NCBI RefSeq assembly: GCF_017811815.1 | Contig: NZ_JADKZI010000001.1 | Span: 614,777 to 678,776 of the forward strand | From: Flavonifractor sp. AGMB03687 | GTDB lineage: Bacteria; Bacillota; Clostridia; Oscillospirales; Oscillospiraceae | DNA length: 64,000 bases | Direction of reading: 5' to 3' | Shown here: one piece after another, positions 40,914-50,203 of the stretch | Layout of the letters: every line of letters starts with the position of its first letter | Position numbering within the stretch: position 1 is the first letter of the stretch | Notes under the pieces: generated by a model | Database searches by the model: none | What the model saw: the letters and a program-made list of their open reading frames with translations, nothing else | What the model was told of the DNA's origin: nothing | Made by a program: the position numbers and the translations under genes

Positions 40914-43187
40914 GTGATCCACAGAGGAACTTATGACGGGACGATTTATCACAACCCGGCAAATCGGTTCTGCATTATTAGTGTGAAGACTGCCGACAAA
41001 GAGGTGCCGCAGGAGGCCCGTTCTACCCGGCGGTACAGAGACCATCTGATCCGTTTTGTGGCGACCGGTTATGAACTGCCCCGTACGGATGCGGTGGAGC
41101 TGGAACTGGATGGTGAATGGAAGCAGGGCAAGTATGGTATGCAGCTTCAGGTGGAGCAGTGGCGCGAGATCGTCCCCCGGACCAAAAGCGGTGTGGAGGG
41201 GTATCTGGCATCGGGTCTTATCAAAGGCATCGGGCCCGCAACCGCCGCGCTGATTGTCGCCCGGTTTGGCGAGGACACGCTGGATATTCTGCAAAACCAG
41301 CCGGAACGGCTTTTGGAAATCAAAGGTATCACGGAAAGCAAGCTGGAGGACATCAAGACCTCCTATGCGGAGAGCCGGATGCTGCAGGATCTGATGACCC
41401 TGCTTTCCCCGTTCAAAATCACGCCGAAAACTGCGCTCAAGATTTATCAGTATTTCGGGCCTGCCAGCGTAGACATCTTGAAAAAGAGTCCGTTTGAGCT
41501 GTGCCAGATATCCGGGTTCGGCTTTCTGCGTGTAGACGCCATTGTTCAGAAGAACGGCGGTGACCTTCATGCCCCCATGCGGGTCAAGGGTGCGCTGTTC
41601 TGGGCGCTGGAAGATGGTAAAGGAGCTAAAGGGCACCTGTTCTTGCTCAGGGAAACCCTGCAGAAAGAGGCGCTTCGGCTGCTCAACAACAAGATTCCGG
41701 TGCCGGCACTTCGCCTTCAGGCGCAGGAAGTCGCAGATGTGCTGCAAGACATGATCCTTAAAGGAGAAGTGGTGGCAGTCAAGGATAACATCTATCTGCC
41801 CCGGGTGTTTGCACAGGAGGACGAAACCGCCCGCCGCATTGCCATGCGGTTGGTGGAGCCGTCAGAACCGGAGCGGATTGAGCGGGTGTTGGAACGGGTC
41901 AAGCGTGAGATGGGCGTGGTGTTGTCCTCCAAACAGGAGGCTGCCGTCTATGCGGCGTATCGCCACAATCTTTCCATTATCACAGGCTCTCCCGGTACCG
42001 GCAAAACGACGGTTCTGAAAACGATCCTGGAGGTATACCGCCGGCTGCACCCTGACGGCCAAATCGTCTTGATGGCGCCGACGGGCAGAGCCAGCCGTCG
42101 TATGGCAGAGAGCACCGGCTTTGATATGGCCCGGACGCTTCACAGCGGGTTGGGCCTCGGCAGCGAAGAGGACGATGTCAACCGAACCAAACAACAGGAG
42201 CCGTTGTCGGCTGACCTGATCATCGTGGACGAGTTTTCCATGGTAGATATGTGGCTGGCAGATAAATTCTTCTCGCGCATCAAGGACGGTGCACGAATCG
42301 TACTTGTAGGCGACCCGGATCAGCTCCCCAGCGTGGGAGCCGGAAATGTGTTCCGTGAGCTGATCGACTGTGAGTTGGTGCCTGTCACCGTGCTGGATCA
42401 GATTTTCCGTCAGTCCAAAGACAGCTTGATTGCCTACAATGCCAAGTTCATCAACGAGGGCAATACCAAGCTGTACTATGGGCCGGATTTTATGTTTATG
42501 GCAAGCGATAACCAGGCGGATGCCGCCGAGCGGATCATCTCCCGTTATTGCAGAGAGATTGAAGAAAGCGGCATCGACCGAGTGCAGATCCTGTCGCCCT
42601 TTCGCTCAGAAGGTGCGGCATCGGCGGAACAGCTCAATGAGGCTATCCGTGAAGTGGTCAACCCGTTCCGATCCGCCGAAGACGAGATCAAAATCGGTGT
42701 CAAGGTTTTTCGGGTCAATGACCGTATTATGCAGACCAAGAACACAGCAAAGGTATCCAATGGCGATCTGGGCTTTATCCGTTATATCAAAGACGGGGAG
42801 AACGGAAAGCGTGTGGGCCTCGATTTTGGAGTTGGCCGGGAACTGGAATACAGCGTAGAGGATATGGTCAATCTGGACCTTGCCTATGCCACCACCATCC
42901 ATAAGTCTATGGGTTCTGAGTATGAAACGGTTATCATGCCGCTTTTGAAAGCGCATAGCATCATGCTCTACCGCAATCTGCTCTATACCGGAATCACCCG
43001 TGCTAAAAAGCGTGTGGTGCTGATTGGACAGAAGCAGGTGCTGTTCATGGCGATTCACCGCAACGAGATTAGCAAGCGAAATACGCTGCTGGGCGCACGC
43101 ATCGACATGTACTTTAAGGCCTATGCCAGACGTGCCGGTATTCCGCTCCCGAATGAAGCGAAAAAAGAATTGAAACATGCAGGTTAA
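40914..43187 (+). CDS. RecD2-like SF1B DNA helicase
   Basis: 757 residues, GTG start after AAAGGAGGG. The N-terminal OB-like part and helix-hairpin-helix segments (LIKGIGPATAALIV, LLEIKGITESKLEDI, CQISGFGFLRVD) precede the motor: Walker A GSPGTGKTT (about 358), motif II IIVDEFSMVD, motif III VGDPDQLPSVGAG, and the C-terminal DLAYATTIHKSMGSEYE and YTGITRAKKRV. These are the SF1B motifs of RecD2. It unwinds 5' to 3' and needs no RecBC. In this element it likely serves replication or recombination, with YqaJ. Confidence 0.94.
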   Translation: MIHRGTYDGTIYHNPANRFCIISVKTADKEVPQEARSTRRYRDHLIRFVATGYELPRTDAVELELDGEWKQGKYGMQLQVEQWREIVPRTKSGVEGYLASGLIKGIGPATAALIVARFGEDTLDILQNQPERLLEIKGITESKLEDIKTSYAESRMLQDLMTLLSPFKITPKTALKIYQYFGPASVDILKKSPFELCQISGFGFLRVDAIVQKNGGDLHAPMRVKGALFWALEDGKGAKGHLFLLRETLQKEALRLLNNKIPVPALRLQAQEVADVLQDMILKGEVVAVKDNIYLPRVFAQEDETARRIAMRLVEPSEPERIERVLERVKREMGVVLSSKQEAAVYAAYRHNLSIITGSPGTGKTTVLKTILEVYRRLHPDGQIVLMAPTGRASRRMAESTGFDMARTLHSGLGLGSEEDDVNRTKQQEPLSADLIIVDEFSMVDMWLADKFFSRIKDGARIVLVGDPDQLPSVGAGNVFRELIDCELVPVTVLDQIFRQSKDSLIAYNAKFINEGNTKLYYGPDFMFMASDNQADAAERIISRYCREIEESGIDRVQILSPFRSEGAASAEQLNEAIREVVNPFRSAEDEIKIGVKVFRVNDRIMQTKNTAKVSNGDLGFIRYIKDGENGKRVGLDFGVGRELEYSVEDMVNLDLAYATTIHKSMGSEYETVIMPLLKAHSIMLYRNLLYTGITRAKKRVVLIGQKQVLFMAIHRNEISKRNTLLGARIDMYFKAYARRAGIPLPNEAKKELKHAG

Positions 43188-43190
43188 AAA

Positions 43191-43236
43191 GGGACGCAAA
43201 GTGCAGAAAAAGCACAGTGCGTCTCCTATTTTATTT
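43191..43236 (+). terminator. Intercistronic terminator-like hairpin
   Basis: GGACGCA...GTGC pairs with GCAC...TGCGTCTCC (43192-43204 with 43212-43226; two inner mismatches), followed by TATTTTATTT. It lies right after the RecD2-like gene and before a GGAAGGAGT ribosome site. Confidence 0.65.
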
Positions 43237-43256
43237 AACAGGAAGGAGTTTGCAAG

Positions 43257-44276
43257 ATGAACGAAAGCAGCAATCCCAAAACCATGTATGAGGCCGTACC
43301 CGCCGTAGCAGAGTTGAACAAGGTGCCGGGCTTTGACCCGCTCAAGTTCCTCCGCCGCACCAAGGACAGCATGAGACTGGATCTGCCCTATCAGAAGCTG
43401 TGGTTCCGTATGGCCCATCCCAATGGCCGTATGCGCGTGACGGCGCTGCGGATCACCGAACAGATGGCGATTTTCGAGGCCCGGGTGTTTTTGGATCGTG
43501 GCGATGCCGAGCCTTTCAGCATGAGCGTGGCCCAACAGCAGCTTCAGGACAACCGTGACTTTATCCGAGGTGCACAGAATGAGGCTTTGAGTCAGGCTCT
43601 CACGGATGCCGGCTTCGGTATTCAGCTCATCAACGCCGACGCACAGGCCGCCGCCGAGCAGAAGAAAGCCAACGCCGCCGAGAAAAAGGCGGCTGAGACC
43701 GTTCCTGTTCAGGTGGAGCGCACGGAACCGCGTCAGACGCCTGTCAACGCCCCTCGGAAGCCTGTTGCGCCCGCTGTTGGTGATTCCCCTGCCAGCGACC
43801 TTAAAACGCAGCAGAGGGCGTCTGTGGCCCCGAAAACGGCTGTGACGGCCCCGCCTGTGGAGTCGGTGGAACAGCGGCTGCCGGTGGAGCCTGTTAAGGC
43901 GGAGAAAGTGGTGCCCACGGATACTGTGATGGCTGCCGCTGAACCGGGAGCTGTGGAGCAGACGGATGAACTGCCGCTGCCCGCCCAAAAGGCTGAGATG
44001 CGAATCGAACCCAAGGGCAACGATGCGCCTGCGCAGGACGAGGCTCCGGCCTACACGCAGAATACTCCTGTGGAAGAGCTTCTGCAGGTGATGACGCTGG
44101 AACAGGCTAGACAGGTCGTTGTGGATGATGGCATCTGCCGTGGCATGACGATTGCACAGGTGGCGGAGAAACGCCCGGTCAATTTGCGCTTTTATCTCAT
44201 TCCGGGCAAGAGCAAGAACAACCTGGTGCGCGCTGCCGCCCAGCTGGTGCTCGATTCTCTCCAGAAGGCCGGCTGA
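43257..44276 (+). CDS. Candidate single-strand annealing or replication protein (unknown family)
   Basis: 339 residues in three parts. Residues 1-125 are a folded domain (KVPGFDPLKFLRRTKDSM, WFRMAHPNGRMRVTALRI) that ends in GAQNEALSQALTDAGFGIQL, which recalls the ALKRALRNFG end of Rad52/ERF annealing proteins. Residues about 125-275 are a Pro/Ala/Glu-rich linker. Residues 276-339 are a small domain (VEELLQVMTLEQARQVVVDD). YqaJ nucleases often have such partners close by, which supports the idea. The homology is my reading, not proven. Confidence 0.6.
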   Translation: MNESSNPKTMYEAVPAVAELNKVPGFDPLKFLRRTKDSMRLDLPYQKLWFRMAHPNGRMRVTALRITEQMAIFEARVFLDRGDAEPFSMSVAQQQLQDNRDFIRGAQNEALSQALTDAGFGIQLINADAQAAAEQKKANAAEKKAAETVPVQVERTEPRQTPVNAPRKPVAPAVGDSPASDLKTQQRASVAPKTAVTAPPVESVEQRLPVEPVKAEKVVPTDTVMAAAEPGAVEQTDELPLPAQKAEMRIEPKGNDAPAQDEAPAYTQNTPVEELLQVMTLEQARQVVVDDGICRGMTIAQVAEKRPVNLRFYLIPGKSKNNLVRAAAQLVLDSLQKAG

Positions 44277-44314
44277 TATGAACCCCAGCGTGGGTACAAA
44301 GGGAGGAATGACAG

Positions 44315-46093
44315 ATGGGCTCATACCCGGATGAATTTCCGTTCAATATCATGGATGTCGTGGAACTGCTGCACCTGCGTATCAGGCGCCAGCAGTCAAA
44401 TAGTGTCTATGTGGATTGCCCGTTCTGTGGCGATCGCCGGGGAAAGATGAATGTCAATTTCGTCAAAAATGTGTGGCGCTGCAATTACTGCGGCGAGCAT
44501 GGCGGAATGCTTGGGCTGTATGCACGGCTCAACAATACGACGACCTCGGACGCTTATTGGGAAATAGCAGAAGCTTTGTGCGACAACTGCCATGAAGAAC
44601 ATATACGCTCCGGGAATGAAGCTCCTAAGCTGACGGTCAGCACCGGGTCCTCGCTTTCGGGGGCCCGGGCTGACGCCGGCTGTCATTCTACTTCCGAGCG
44701 AAAAACTGTGCCGCAGTCAGAAAAAGCAAGTCCTGCGGAGATCCATCAGACGCTGTCCCTGCTGTTGGCCCAGCTTACACTGCGGCCAGATCATAGGGAG
44801 CACCTTCGTTCACCCAAGCGTGGGCTGTCTGATGAACAAATTGAATCGCTGGGCTTTAAGAGCACCCCGCCGCCCTTTTTGTGCCGCTCTATTACGGCGC
44901 GTCTGATACAGATGGGCTGTAAGGTGGAAGGTGTCCCAGGGTTCTACCGCGATGACTGCGGCTACTGGACCATGGCCTTTTATAAAAAAACATCTGGAAT
45001 CTTGATTCCAGCCGTTGGTTTTGACGGCAGATTACAGGGGTTTCAAATCATGCTGGATGTGCCGCTGAAGGACAAAGATGACCCGCCGGAAAAAGCTGGC
45101 GCCAAATACATCTGGTTTTCTTCTTCTTCCAAGAGAGACGGCGCTTCATCGGGAAGCCCGGTACACCTGGTTGGTGATCCGTCTGCCCGTGTGGTGTATG
45201 TCATTGAGGGGTTGCTGAAAGCCGACATATCCCACTGTTTGACTGGACGCACCTTTGCTGCGATTGCCGGAGCCAATAACACAAGTCCACTGGAACCGTT
45301 ATTTGCCCTTCTGGCGCAGAGCGGTACAGAGGAGATCATAGAAGCCCACGATATGGACAAGTACAATAACCAAATGACCATGGCGGGAGCCTCAAAAATC
45401 TATCTGACAGCCCGAAAGTACGGAATGAATTGCAGGCGGCTGACATGGAATCCCAACTATAAGGGGTTTGACGATTGGCAGCTTGCCTTGCGCCGGGAAA
45501 ATCAGCGAAGAAAGGAGTTGGAAAAAAAGACATTCAAAGAACAGTACCTCAATGGCTGGTGTGAGCTGGCGCATATTGAGGACTGCACCGAGCAATGGCA
45601 GCACCTGGCAGAGAGGAGTATCAGTTTAACCGAATATTTGGGTCTGACCCGGGAAGAGCATGAAGATTTTCTGCGCCATGGCAGGAAGGCGCTTGGCGTC
45701 CTTCTGGAACCCCAGCGCAGGAAACAGCGATTTGTGCTCTATCAGCTGGAACTGGACGAGCAGAGAGCGATTCCGTTTGCTTTCAAGGATATGGAAGCGG
45801 TAAGAAAGGCCGGCTATGAGCAGCCGCCTGCGGCTCAATATCGCATGGTCTGGACGGGAGAAGTCTATTGTCCGACCGAGCAAAGTGATGCCGAGGTATT
45901 GAAACGCCTGTTTTCAGAACTCAGTGTGGGGTTGCCGGAAGACTGCAACGGACGGCCAATGTCTCTTTCTGATGTTGTGGAACTAGAGTATCCCATGAAA
46001 CGAATTTACTACTATGTGAACGGAGATACACAGTTTCAACAGGTGAAATTTTCTCCAATGCTCGCCAAAAAGAAGGTTTCGGGAGGAGCATGA
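44315..46093 (+). CDS. DNA primase (CHC2 zinc finger and Toprim-like) with a YodL-like C-terminal domain
   Basis: 592 residues. Zinc finger CPFCGDRRG...RCNYCGEHGG (about 28-60), an intervening domain, a Toprim-like core with VIEGLLKADI and the DxD of EAHDMDKYNN (about 285-360), and a last domain from about 465 (RFVLYQLELDEQRAIPFAF...SLSDVVELE...YVNGDTQFQQV) that resembles YodL-like domains of ICE proteins. It would make RNA primers for the element's DNA synthesis. It overlaps the next gene by 4 nt. Confidence 0.85.
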   Translation: MGSYPDEFPFNIMDVVELLHLRIRRQQSNSVYVDCPFCGDRRGKMNVNFVKNVWRCNYCGEHGGMLGLYARLNNTTTSDAYWEIAEALCDNCHEEHIRSGNEAPKLTVSTGSSLSGARADAGCHSTSERKTVPQSEKASPAEIHQTLSLLLAQLTLRPDHREHLRSPKRGLSDEQIESLGFKSTPPPFLCRSITARLIQMGCKVEGVPGFYRDDCGYWTMAFYKKTSGILIPAVGFDGRLQGFQIMLDVPLKDKDDPPEKAGAKYIWFSSSSKRDGASSGSPVHLVGDPSARVVYVIEGLLKADISHCLTGRTFAAIAGANNTSPLEPLFALLAQSGTEEIIEAHDMDKYNNQMTMAGASKIYLTARKYGMNCRRLTWNPNYKGFDDWQLALRRENQRRKELEKKTFKEQYLNGWCELAHIEDCTEQWQHLAERSISLTEYLGLTREEHEDFLRHGRKALGVLLEPQRRKQRFVLYQLELDEQRAIPFAFKDMEAVRKAGYEQPPAAQYRMVWTGEVYCPTEQSDAEVLKRLFSELSVGLPEDCNGRPMSLSDVVELEYPMKRIYYYVNGDTQFQQVKFSPMLAKKKVSGGA

Positions 46094-46353
46094 GCAGATT
46101 GATGGTTGTTGTAAAAGGAACGAAGAAGGGACAGTTGGAGGCGCTTTTGGAGCAATGCGTTCAGCTGGATGCGGATGTGCGCCCCAGCATGGAACAGGGA
46201 TATTTCACGGTGACAGTTCCGCCGCCCTGGAATATTTCGGCACAGATGGTGGCGCAGGCAGTACAGGAACAAATCAAAGAATGGGCGGAGCAGTACCCCA
46301 ATGTGGTCTGCTACTGCTTTGACAGCTTCAGCACTTTGCTCTATGTGCTGTGA
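46090..46353 (+). CDS. Small protein of unknown function
   Basis: 87 residues, start overlapping the primase stop (ATGA). Mixed alpha/beta pattern: MSRLMVVVKGTKKGQLEALL, then FTVTVPPPWNISAQMVAQAV and YPNVVCYCFDSFSTLLYVL. No membrane span and no known motif. Coupled to the primase, so perhaps part of the replication machinery. A terminator-like hairpin follows. Confidence 0.65.
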   Translation: MSRLMVVVKGTKKGQLEALLEQCVQLDADVRPSMEQGYFTVTVPPPWNISAQMVAQAVQEQIKEWAEQYPNVVCYCFDSFSTLLYVL

Positions 46354-46366
46354 TACTGGTAACGAT

Positions 46367-46405
46367 GGCATGGAATGGGCTTTGGCCCGTCCATGCCGTT
46401 TTCGT
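46367..46405 (+). terminator. Intercistronic terminator-like hairpin
   Basis: GGCATGG(A)ATGGGC pairs with GCCCGTCCATGCC (46367-46380 with 46385-46397; one bulged A, one G-U), followed by GTTTTCGTTT, before the GAAAGGAG ribosome site of the PcfK-like gene. Confidence 0.75.
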
Positions 46406-46424
46406 TTACAGAAAGGAGTTCACT

Positions 46425-47387
46425 ATGGGATATTTTTCAGAGATGTCGCTGGATATGCAGGAGGGACGCAAACCGTCGGCAACTGCACTCACGGGCGAAA
46501 ATGCCTTTGAGGAAGAGGAAAGCTTTGACGAGCTGCCGGTGCCTCCGGTCAGCAGTTCGTCTGTCCAGCCCCTGAACGAAGCTGCACCCCAGCCTGGTTC
46601 TGATGCGGCATCCTCCGTTTCCGCTGAGATGATGGAAGCGCCGGAGGATGACCCCATGGAAGAGGATGGCGGATGTGACGATGCAGTTGACATCAAAACG
46701 GATGTGCCCGTCGGAAATGGTGCGTCCAAGGATGCCGATGAAGAAAAGCGCCGTGCCGAGCATGAGGCTGCCGAAGCAAAACGCAAGGCTGAATGGGAGG
46801 CCAAGCAGGCAGAAAAAAAGCGGGCCCTGCAGGAGCAGATGGACCGCCTTGCCGCTATGAGCGATGATGAAGTGGTATCCGCCTCCATGCAACGTGTCAG
46901 TAAGGATGTGGAAAAGCTGACCCGTCGGAACATGAAGGAGTGTGTTTCGGAGTATATCCAGACGCTCTGCCTGGATGATCCGGCTTTTGCCCGGCTCACC
47001 ATGCACCCGAAGAAAACCATGATCCATTGCTTCCAGTACATCAGCCGGAAGGCGTGGGACTATGTTCAGGACGAGCTCAAGGCCAGTGGTATCCAGCCCG
47101 GACAGGGCGGCCAAGGCTATGGCTGCGATATTCCTGACGATTTGTGCTACCAGTGGGCGGAAGATTATTTCCGCGACCCGGATGCCAAGGAGGACCAGGA
47201 GCAGGAGGAAAAGTTTGTGCCGAAGCCCTATATTGGCAAGACTACCGGAAATACCGGCAAGAAAAAGAAAGCGGAAAAGAAGCCCGCCGAAAAGAAAACG
47301 CCGGAACCAAAACCGGCGCCGGAAAAGAAGCCTTCTACTGATGGCCAGATGTCTTTGCTGGATTTCAGCGTGGCAAAAGCTGGGTAA
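46425..47387 (+). CDS. PcfK-like protein (AcrIIA9-type domain family)
   Basis: 320 residues from the ATG at 46425 (GAAAGGAG, 6 nt before); the longer frame runs through the hairpin. Acidic disordered N-terminus (1-105), a coiled coil (about 106-150, EEKRRAEHEAAEAKRKAEWE), a globular core (about 150-265, VEKLTRRNMKECVSEYIQTL; AWDYVQDELKASG; CYQWAEDYF) and a Lys/Pro-rich tail. The core matches the PcfK-like group, from which AcrIIA9 Cas9 inhibitors are described. It is most likely an accessory factor of element replication or transfer. Confidence 0.78.
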   Translation: MGYFSEMSLDMQEGRKPSATALTGENAFEEEESFDELPVPPVSSSSVQPLNEAAPQPGSDAASSVSAEMMEAPEDDPMEEDGGCDDAVDIKTDVPVGNGASKDADEEKRRAEHEAAEAKRKAEWEAKQAEKKRALQEQMDRLAAMSDDEVVSASMQRVSKDVEKLTRRNMKECVSEYIQTLCLDDPAFARLTMHPKKTMIHCFQYISRKAWDYVQDELKASGIQPGQGGQGYGCDIPDDLCYQWAEDYFRDPDAKEDQEQEEKFVPKPYIGKTTGNTGKKKKAEKKPAEKKTPEPKPAPEKKPSTDGQMSLLDFSVAKAG

Positions 47388-47398
47388 GGAGGTAGCGT

Positions 47399-47944
47399 AT
47401 GATCGCGTACAAAGGGTTTCATCCTGGCATGGTTTGTATCGGCTATCAGTTCCAGATGGGATTGAACGTGACCAAAGAAGCCAACTGCCGCCAAAACGGT
47501 TTTCACTGTGCGGAAGACCCACTGGACTGTCTGAGTTATTACAGTGATGTGGATCACTCGGAATACTATATCGTCAACGCTGGCGGCGACATTGATGAAG
47601 ACGAATTCGATTCAAAGATTTCCTGCACTGAATTGACGGTTCTTAGGCGGCTGACCAAGGAAGAACTTTTCACCCTTGGCCTTGCGTTTATGGCCGATCA
47701 TCCGAAACGGAAATGGAACAGCCATGTGAAGAAGGACAAAGCTGTGGCGTGTTGTGGATACGCTGTTGTGCGTGGTGTTGACCCTGTTGCACAAGGCAGC
47801 CGGAAAGGTGATGTGTTAGCGTTTGCCAAGGAAGATCCGGTCACCGGCTGTATCCAGCAGATCGTGGTGGCGACCATTGATGGGAAGAAACTCCGACCCA
47901 ATGAGTGGTATGGAGCCGATCTTGAAAAAAGGACGGTGAAATGA
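47399..47944 (+). CDS. Element-borne protein with DUF7666-like N-terminus
   Basis: 181 residues. MIAYKGFHPGMVCIGYQFQM, then GFHCAEDPLDCLSYY, is the pattern of small ICE and phage proteins grouped as DUF7666-like (my recollection, name not certain). The C-terminal half has GSRKGDVLAFAKEDPVTG. No enzymatic motif is seen. It starts 11 nt after the PcfK-like stop (GGAGGTAG) and ends 1 nt before the next start. Confidence 0.72.
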   Translation: MIAYKGFHPGMVCIGYQFQMGLNVTKEANCRQNGFHCAEDPLDCLSYYSDVDHSEYYIVNAGGDIDEDEFDSKISCTELTVLRRLTKEELFTLGLAFMADHPKRKWNSHVKKDKAVACCGYAVVRGVDPVAQGSRKGDVLAFAKEDPVTGCIQQIVVATIDGKKLRPNEWYGADLEKRTVK

Positions 47945-47945
47945 A

Positions 47946-50138
47946 TTGAAGAAATCTATTCTTCTGGGGATGCCAAAACTGACGGCATCCCCGGAAATGA
48001 AAAAAGTGGCACTTGAAGACGAGCCGGAAAAAGTGAGAACCTACTCCGGGTACACCCGCATTCGTCGGAAGTATAAATGCTATATGAATTGCATGGTTCA
48101 GAACGGCATTTTGAAGGTGGCGCTTTATCTGCCGGATCATCTTCGATTGGATGGGGACAATCCCGCCTATGAGGTGTTTCTTGATAAAAAGAAGCGCCAA
48201 TTCCTTACCTATGACTATTTGGATAAGAAGTGGCGAGATGCCAAGCTGGACAGACTGGAATGGCCTGGACAGGATTATGATGCGGTTTGCTGGGTGAGTA
48301 CAGGAGACTCAGATATGGTGCAGCAGTATTTTTCCAGCGAACGTGGCGGATACTTCGGCATCCTCGATTTTCAAAGAAAAGTGAGAGAAGAACAGCTGGA
48401 TCAGCGTCATAGGCGAATCACCGACCCGTGGGACAAAGATCTTGCTCAGGTACCGGAATTGCCGAAAGACTGGGGCCGTTGGGCCGACAAGGTGGCCGTG
48501 CGGGAAAATTTTATATTTTACAACTACAAGCGCGGCGGAGCAAAAACTGGCTACTGCACCTTCTGCGGGAAGGAGGTGCCTATTTCCGGGCATCCCTACC
48601 ACAACAAAGAGGGACATTGCATCCGTTGCCGGCATCCCGTTGTTTTTAAGGCGCTGGGCCGCACTGGCTATTTTCAGACGCAGAGGCATTATGCTTATCT
48701 TATCCAGCGGTGTAGAGATGGGTTTGTTGTCCGAGAATTCTGGGCGAACAGGACCTATCGAAAGCACAGTTTGCCCAATAGTGAACCTTATTGGCATGAG
48801 ATCCGGCGTTCGATTTATGACCGCAGCGGAGAAATCCGATCTTATTACTGGGGAATGTACTGCCAAAGAGAAGTGCGCTGGATCATAGGAAGCCCCTGCT
48901 ATTACAACTATAGCTGGTATCAGTCTGGCCGGGTGTATGGAAAGACTTTGCCCAGCCTTGGGAAAAAAGAACTTCGCCAGACCGGCTTGGTTGAGTGGGT
49001 ACGAAGCCATCCCATCACTGATCCTGAAAAATACTTGGCGGTATGGGAAAAACTTCCCCAGATGGAGCAGATTTGGAAGGCTGGACTGCCGAAGCTGACC
49101 AACGAGTGCTTCAACTCCTGTGACCGTGTGCGAAAATTGGTTCTGCATCCGAACGAGCCAGGGTTGATTCGAGCTCTTGGTCTGGATACGCCCAAATTCC
49201 GCCGCCTGCGCCAGTTGGACGGAGACACAGAAACTTTAGCCTGGCTGCAGCTTGAGAAGCGGACGGGACAGTGTATCACGAATGAAATGCTGTGCTGGAG
49301 CAAAAAAGAACGGATCAGCCCCAGGGATCTGGTGTTTATCGCAGACCGCATGAGTGTGGTACAGATCAAAAATTATCTGGAACGGCAAAAGAAGTATTTC
49401 GATGGCAGCTGCCAGCAGGCGCTGACCACCTGGCAGGACTACCTTGCTATGGCAGAACGGCTGCACTATGACACCAGTGATGAGATCGTATACCGTGTGC
49501 GCAAACTGCGCCAGCGGCACGATGAACTGGTCCTTCAGAGTGAAGCTGGGAGTCTGGAGGAGCAGGCGTCGAAAATGGCGGCGAAATATCCCCATGTCAA
49601 CGACATCTGCATGGAACTGCAGGAAAAATATGCCTACAGCGATGGCGACTACATAGTGCTTGCGCCTCAAAACATCTTTGCCATCATCAAAGAGGGGCGT
49701 ATGCTCCACCATTGCGTCGGAAATGACGGAAGCGGCGAGCGGTATTATGAGCGCATCGAGCGCCGGGAGAGCTTCATCATGTTCCTTCGCCGGACGGATG
49801 AACCGGAAGACCCCTATTACACGCTTGAAATCGAGCCGGATGGTACTGTGAGGCAGAAACGTACCCTGTTTGACCGCCAATATGAGGACATCGAACAGGC
49901 AACGGAATTCCTGCTGAAGTGGCAGAAGGTCATAGCAGCCCGTCTTACCGGCCGCGACCTGAAGCTGGCCGAGCGGAGCCGTGAGCTGCGGAATGAAGAA
50001 TTTATCCAGATGCAGAAAGACCGTGTGATTATCCACACTGGGCATCTGGCTGGCCGTCTGCTGGCAGATGTGTTGTTGGCCGACTTAATGGAAAATACGG
50101 AAGTCATACAGCCGCAGGCACTCCCTGCAGTCGCGTGA
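47946..50138 (+). CDS. PcfJ-domain protein
   Basis: 730 residues from a TTG start, 1 nt after the previous stop, which implies coupled translation. A zinc knuckle CTFCGKEVPI...HCIRCRHPV (about 200-230) is followed by a long helical middle. The C-terminal PcfJ hallmark is EGRMLHHCVGNDGSGERYYE, with FIMFLRR and YYTLEIEPDG (about 580-640). PcfJ proteins are encoded with PcfK in conjugative elements of Gram-positives; their job is unknown. A 15-bp hairpin follows the stop. Confidence 0.85.
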   Translation: MKKSILLGMPKLTASPEMKKVALEDEPEKVRTYSGYTRIRRKYKCYMNCMVQNGILKVALYLPDHLRLDGDNPAYEVFLDKKKRQFLTYDYLDKKWRDAKLDRLEWPGQDYDAVCWVSTGDSDMVQQYFSSERGGYFGILDFQRKVREEQLDQRHRRITDPWDKDLAQVPELPKDWGRWADKVAVRENFIFYNYKRGGAKTGYCTFCGKEVPISGHPYHNKEGHCIRCRHPVVFKALGRTGYFQTQRHYAYLIQRCRDGFVVREFWANRTYRKHSLPNSEPYWHEIRRSIYDRSGEIRSYYWGMYCQREVRWIIGSPCYYNYSWYQSGRVYGKTLPSLGKKELRQTGLVEWVRSHPITDPEKYLAVWEKLPQMEQIWKAGLPKLTNECFNSCDRVRKLVLHPNEPGLIRALGLDTPKFRRLRQLDGDTETLAWLQLEKRTGQCITNEMLCWSKKERISPRDLVFIADRMSVVQIKNYLERQKKYFDGSCQQALTTWQDYLAMAERLHYDTSDEIVYRVRKLRQRHDELVLQSEAGSLEEQASKMAAKYPHVNDICMELQEKYAYSDGDYIVLAPQNIFAIIKEGRMLHHCVGNDGSGERYYERIERRESFIMFLRRTDEPEDPYYTLEIEPDGTVRQKRTLFDRQYEDIEQATEFLLKWQKVIAARLTGRDLKLAERSRELRNEEFIQMQKDRVIIHTGHLAGRLLADVLLADLMENTEVIQPQALPAVA

Positions 50139-50147
50139 GACAGGTTC

Positions 50148-50181
50148 AATGGCCGGGCGTCCCTTGGGGCGTCCGGCCATT
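50148..50181 (+). terminator. Intercistronic hairpin after the PcfJ-like gene
   Basis: AATGGCCGGGCGTCC pairs with GGGCGTCCGGCCATT-type complement (50148-50162 with 50167-50181; two G-U pairs), a 4-nt loop and a short CATTTAAG tail. The T-run is weak, so termination is likely partial. Confidence 0.6.
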
Positions 50182-50203
50182 CATTTAAGAAAGGGGTTTT
50201 ACA

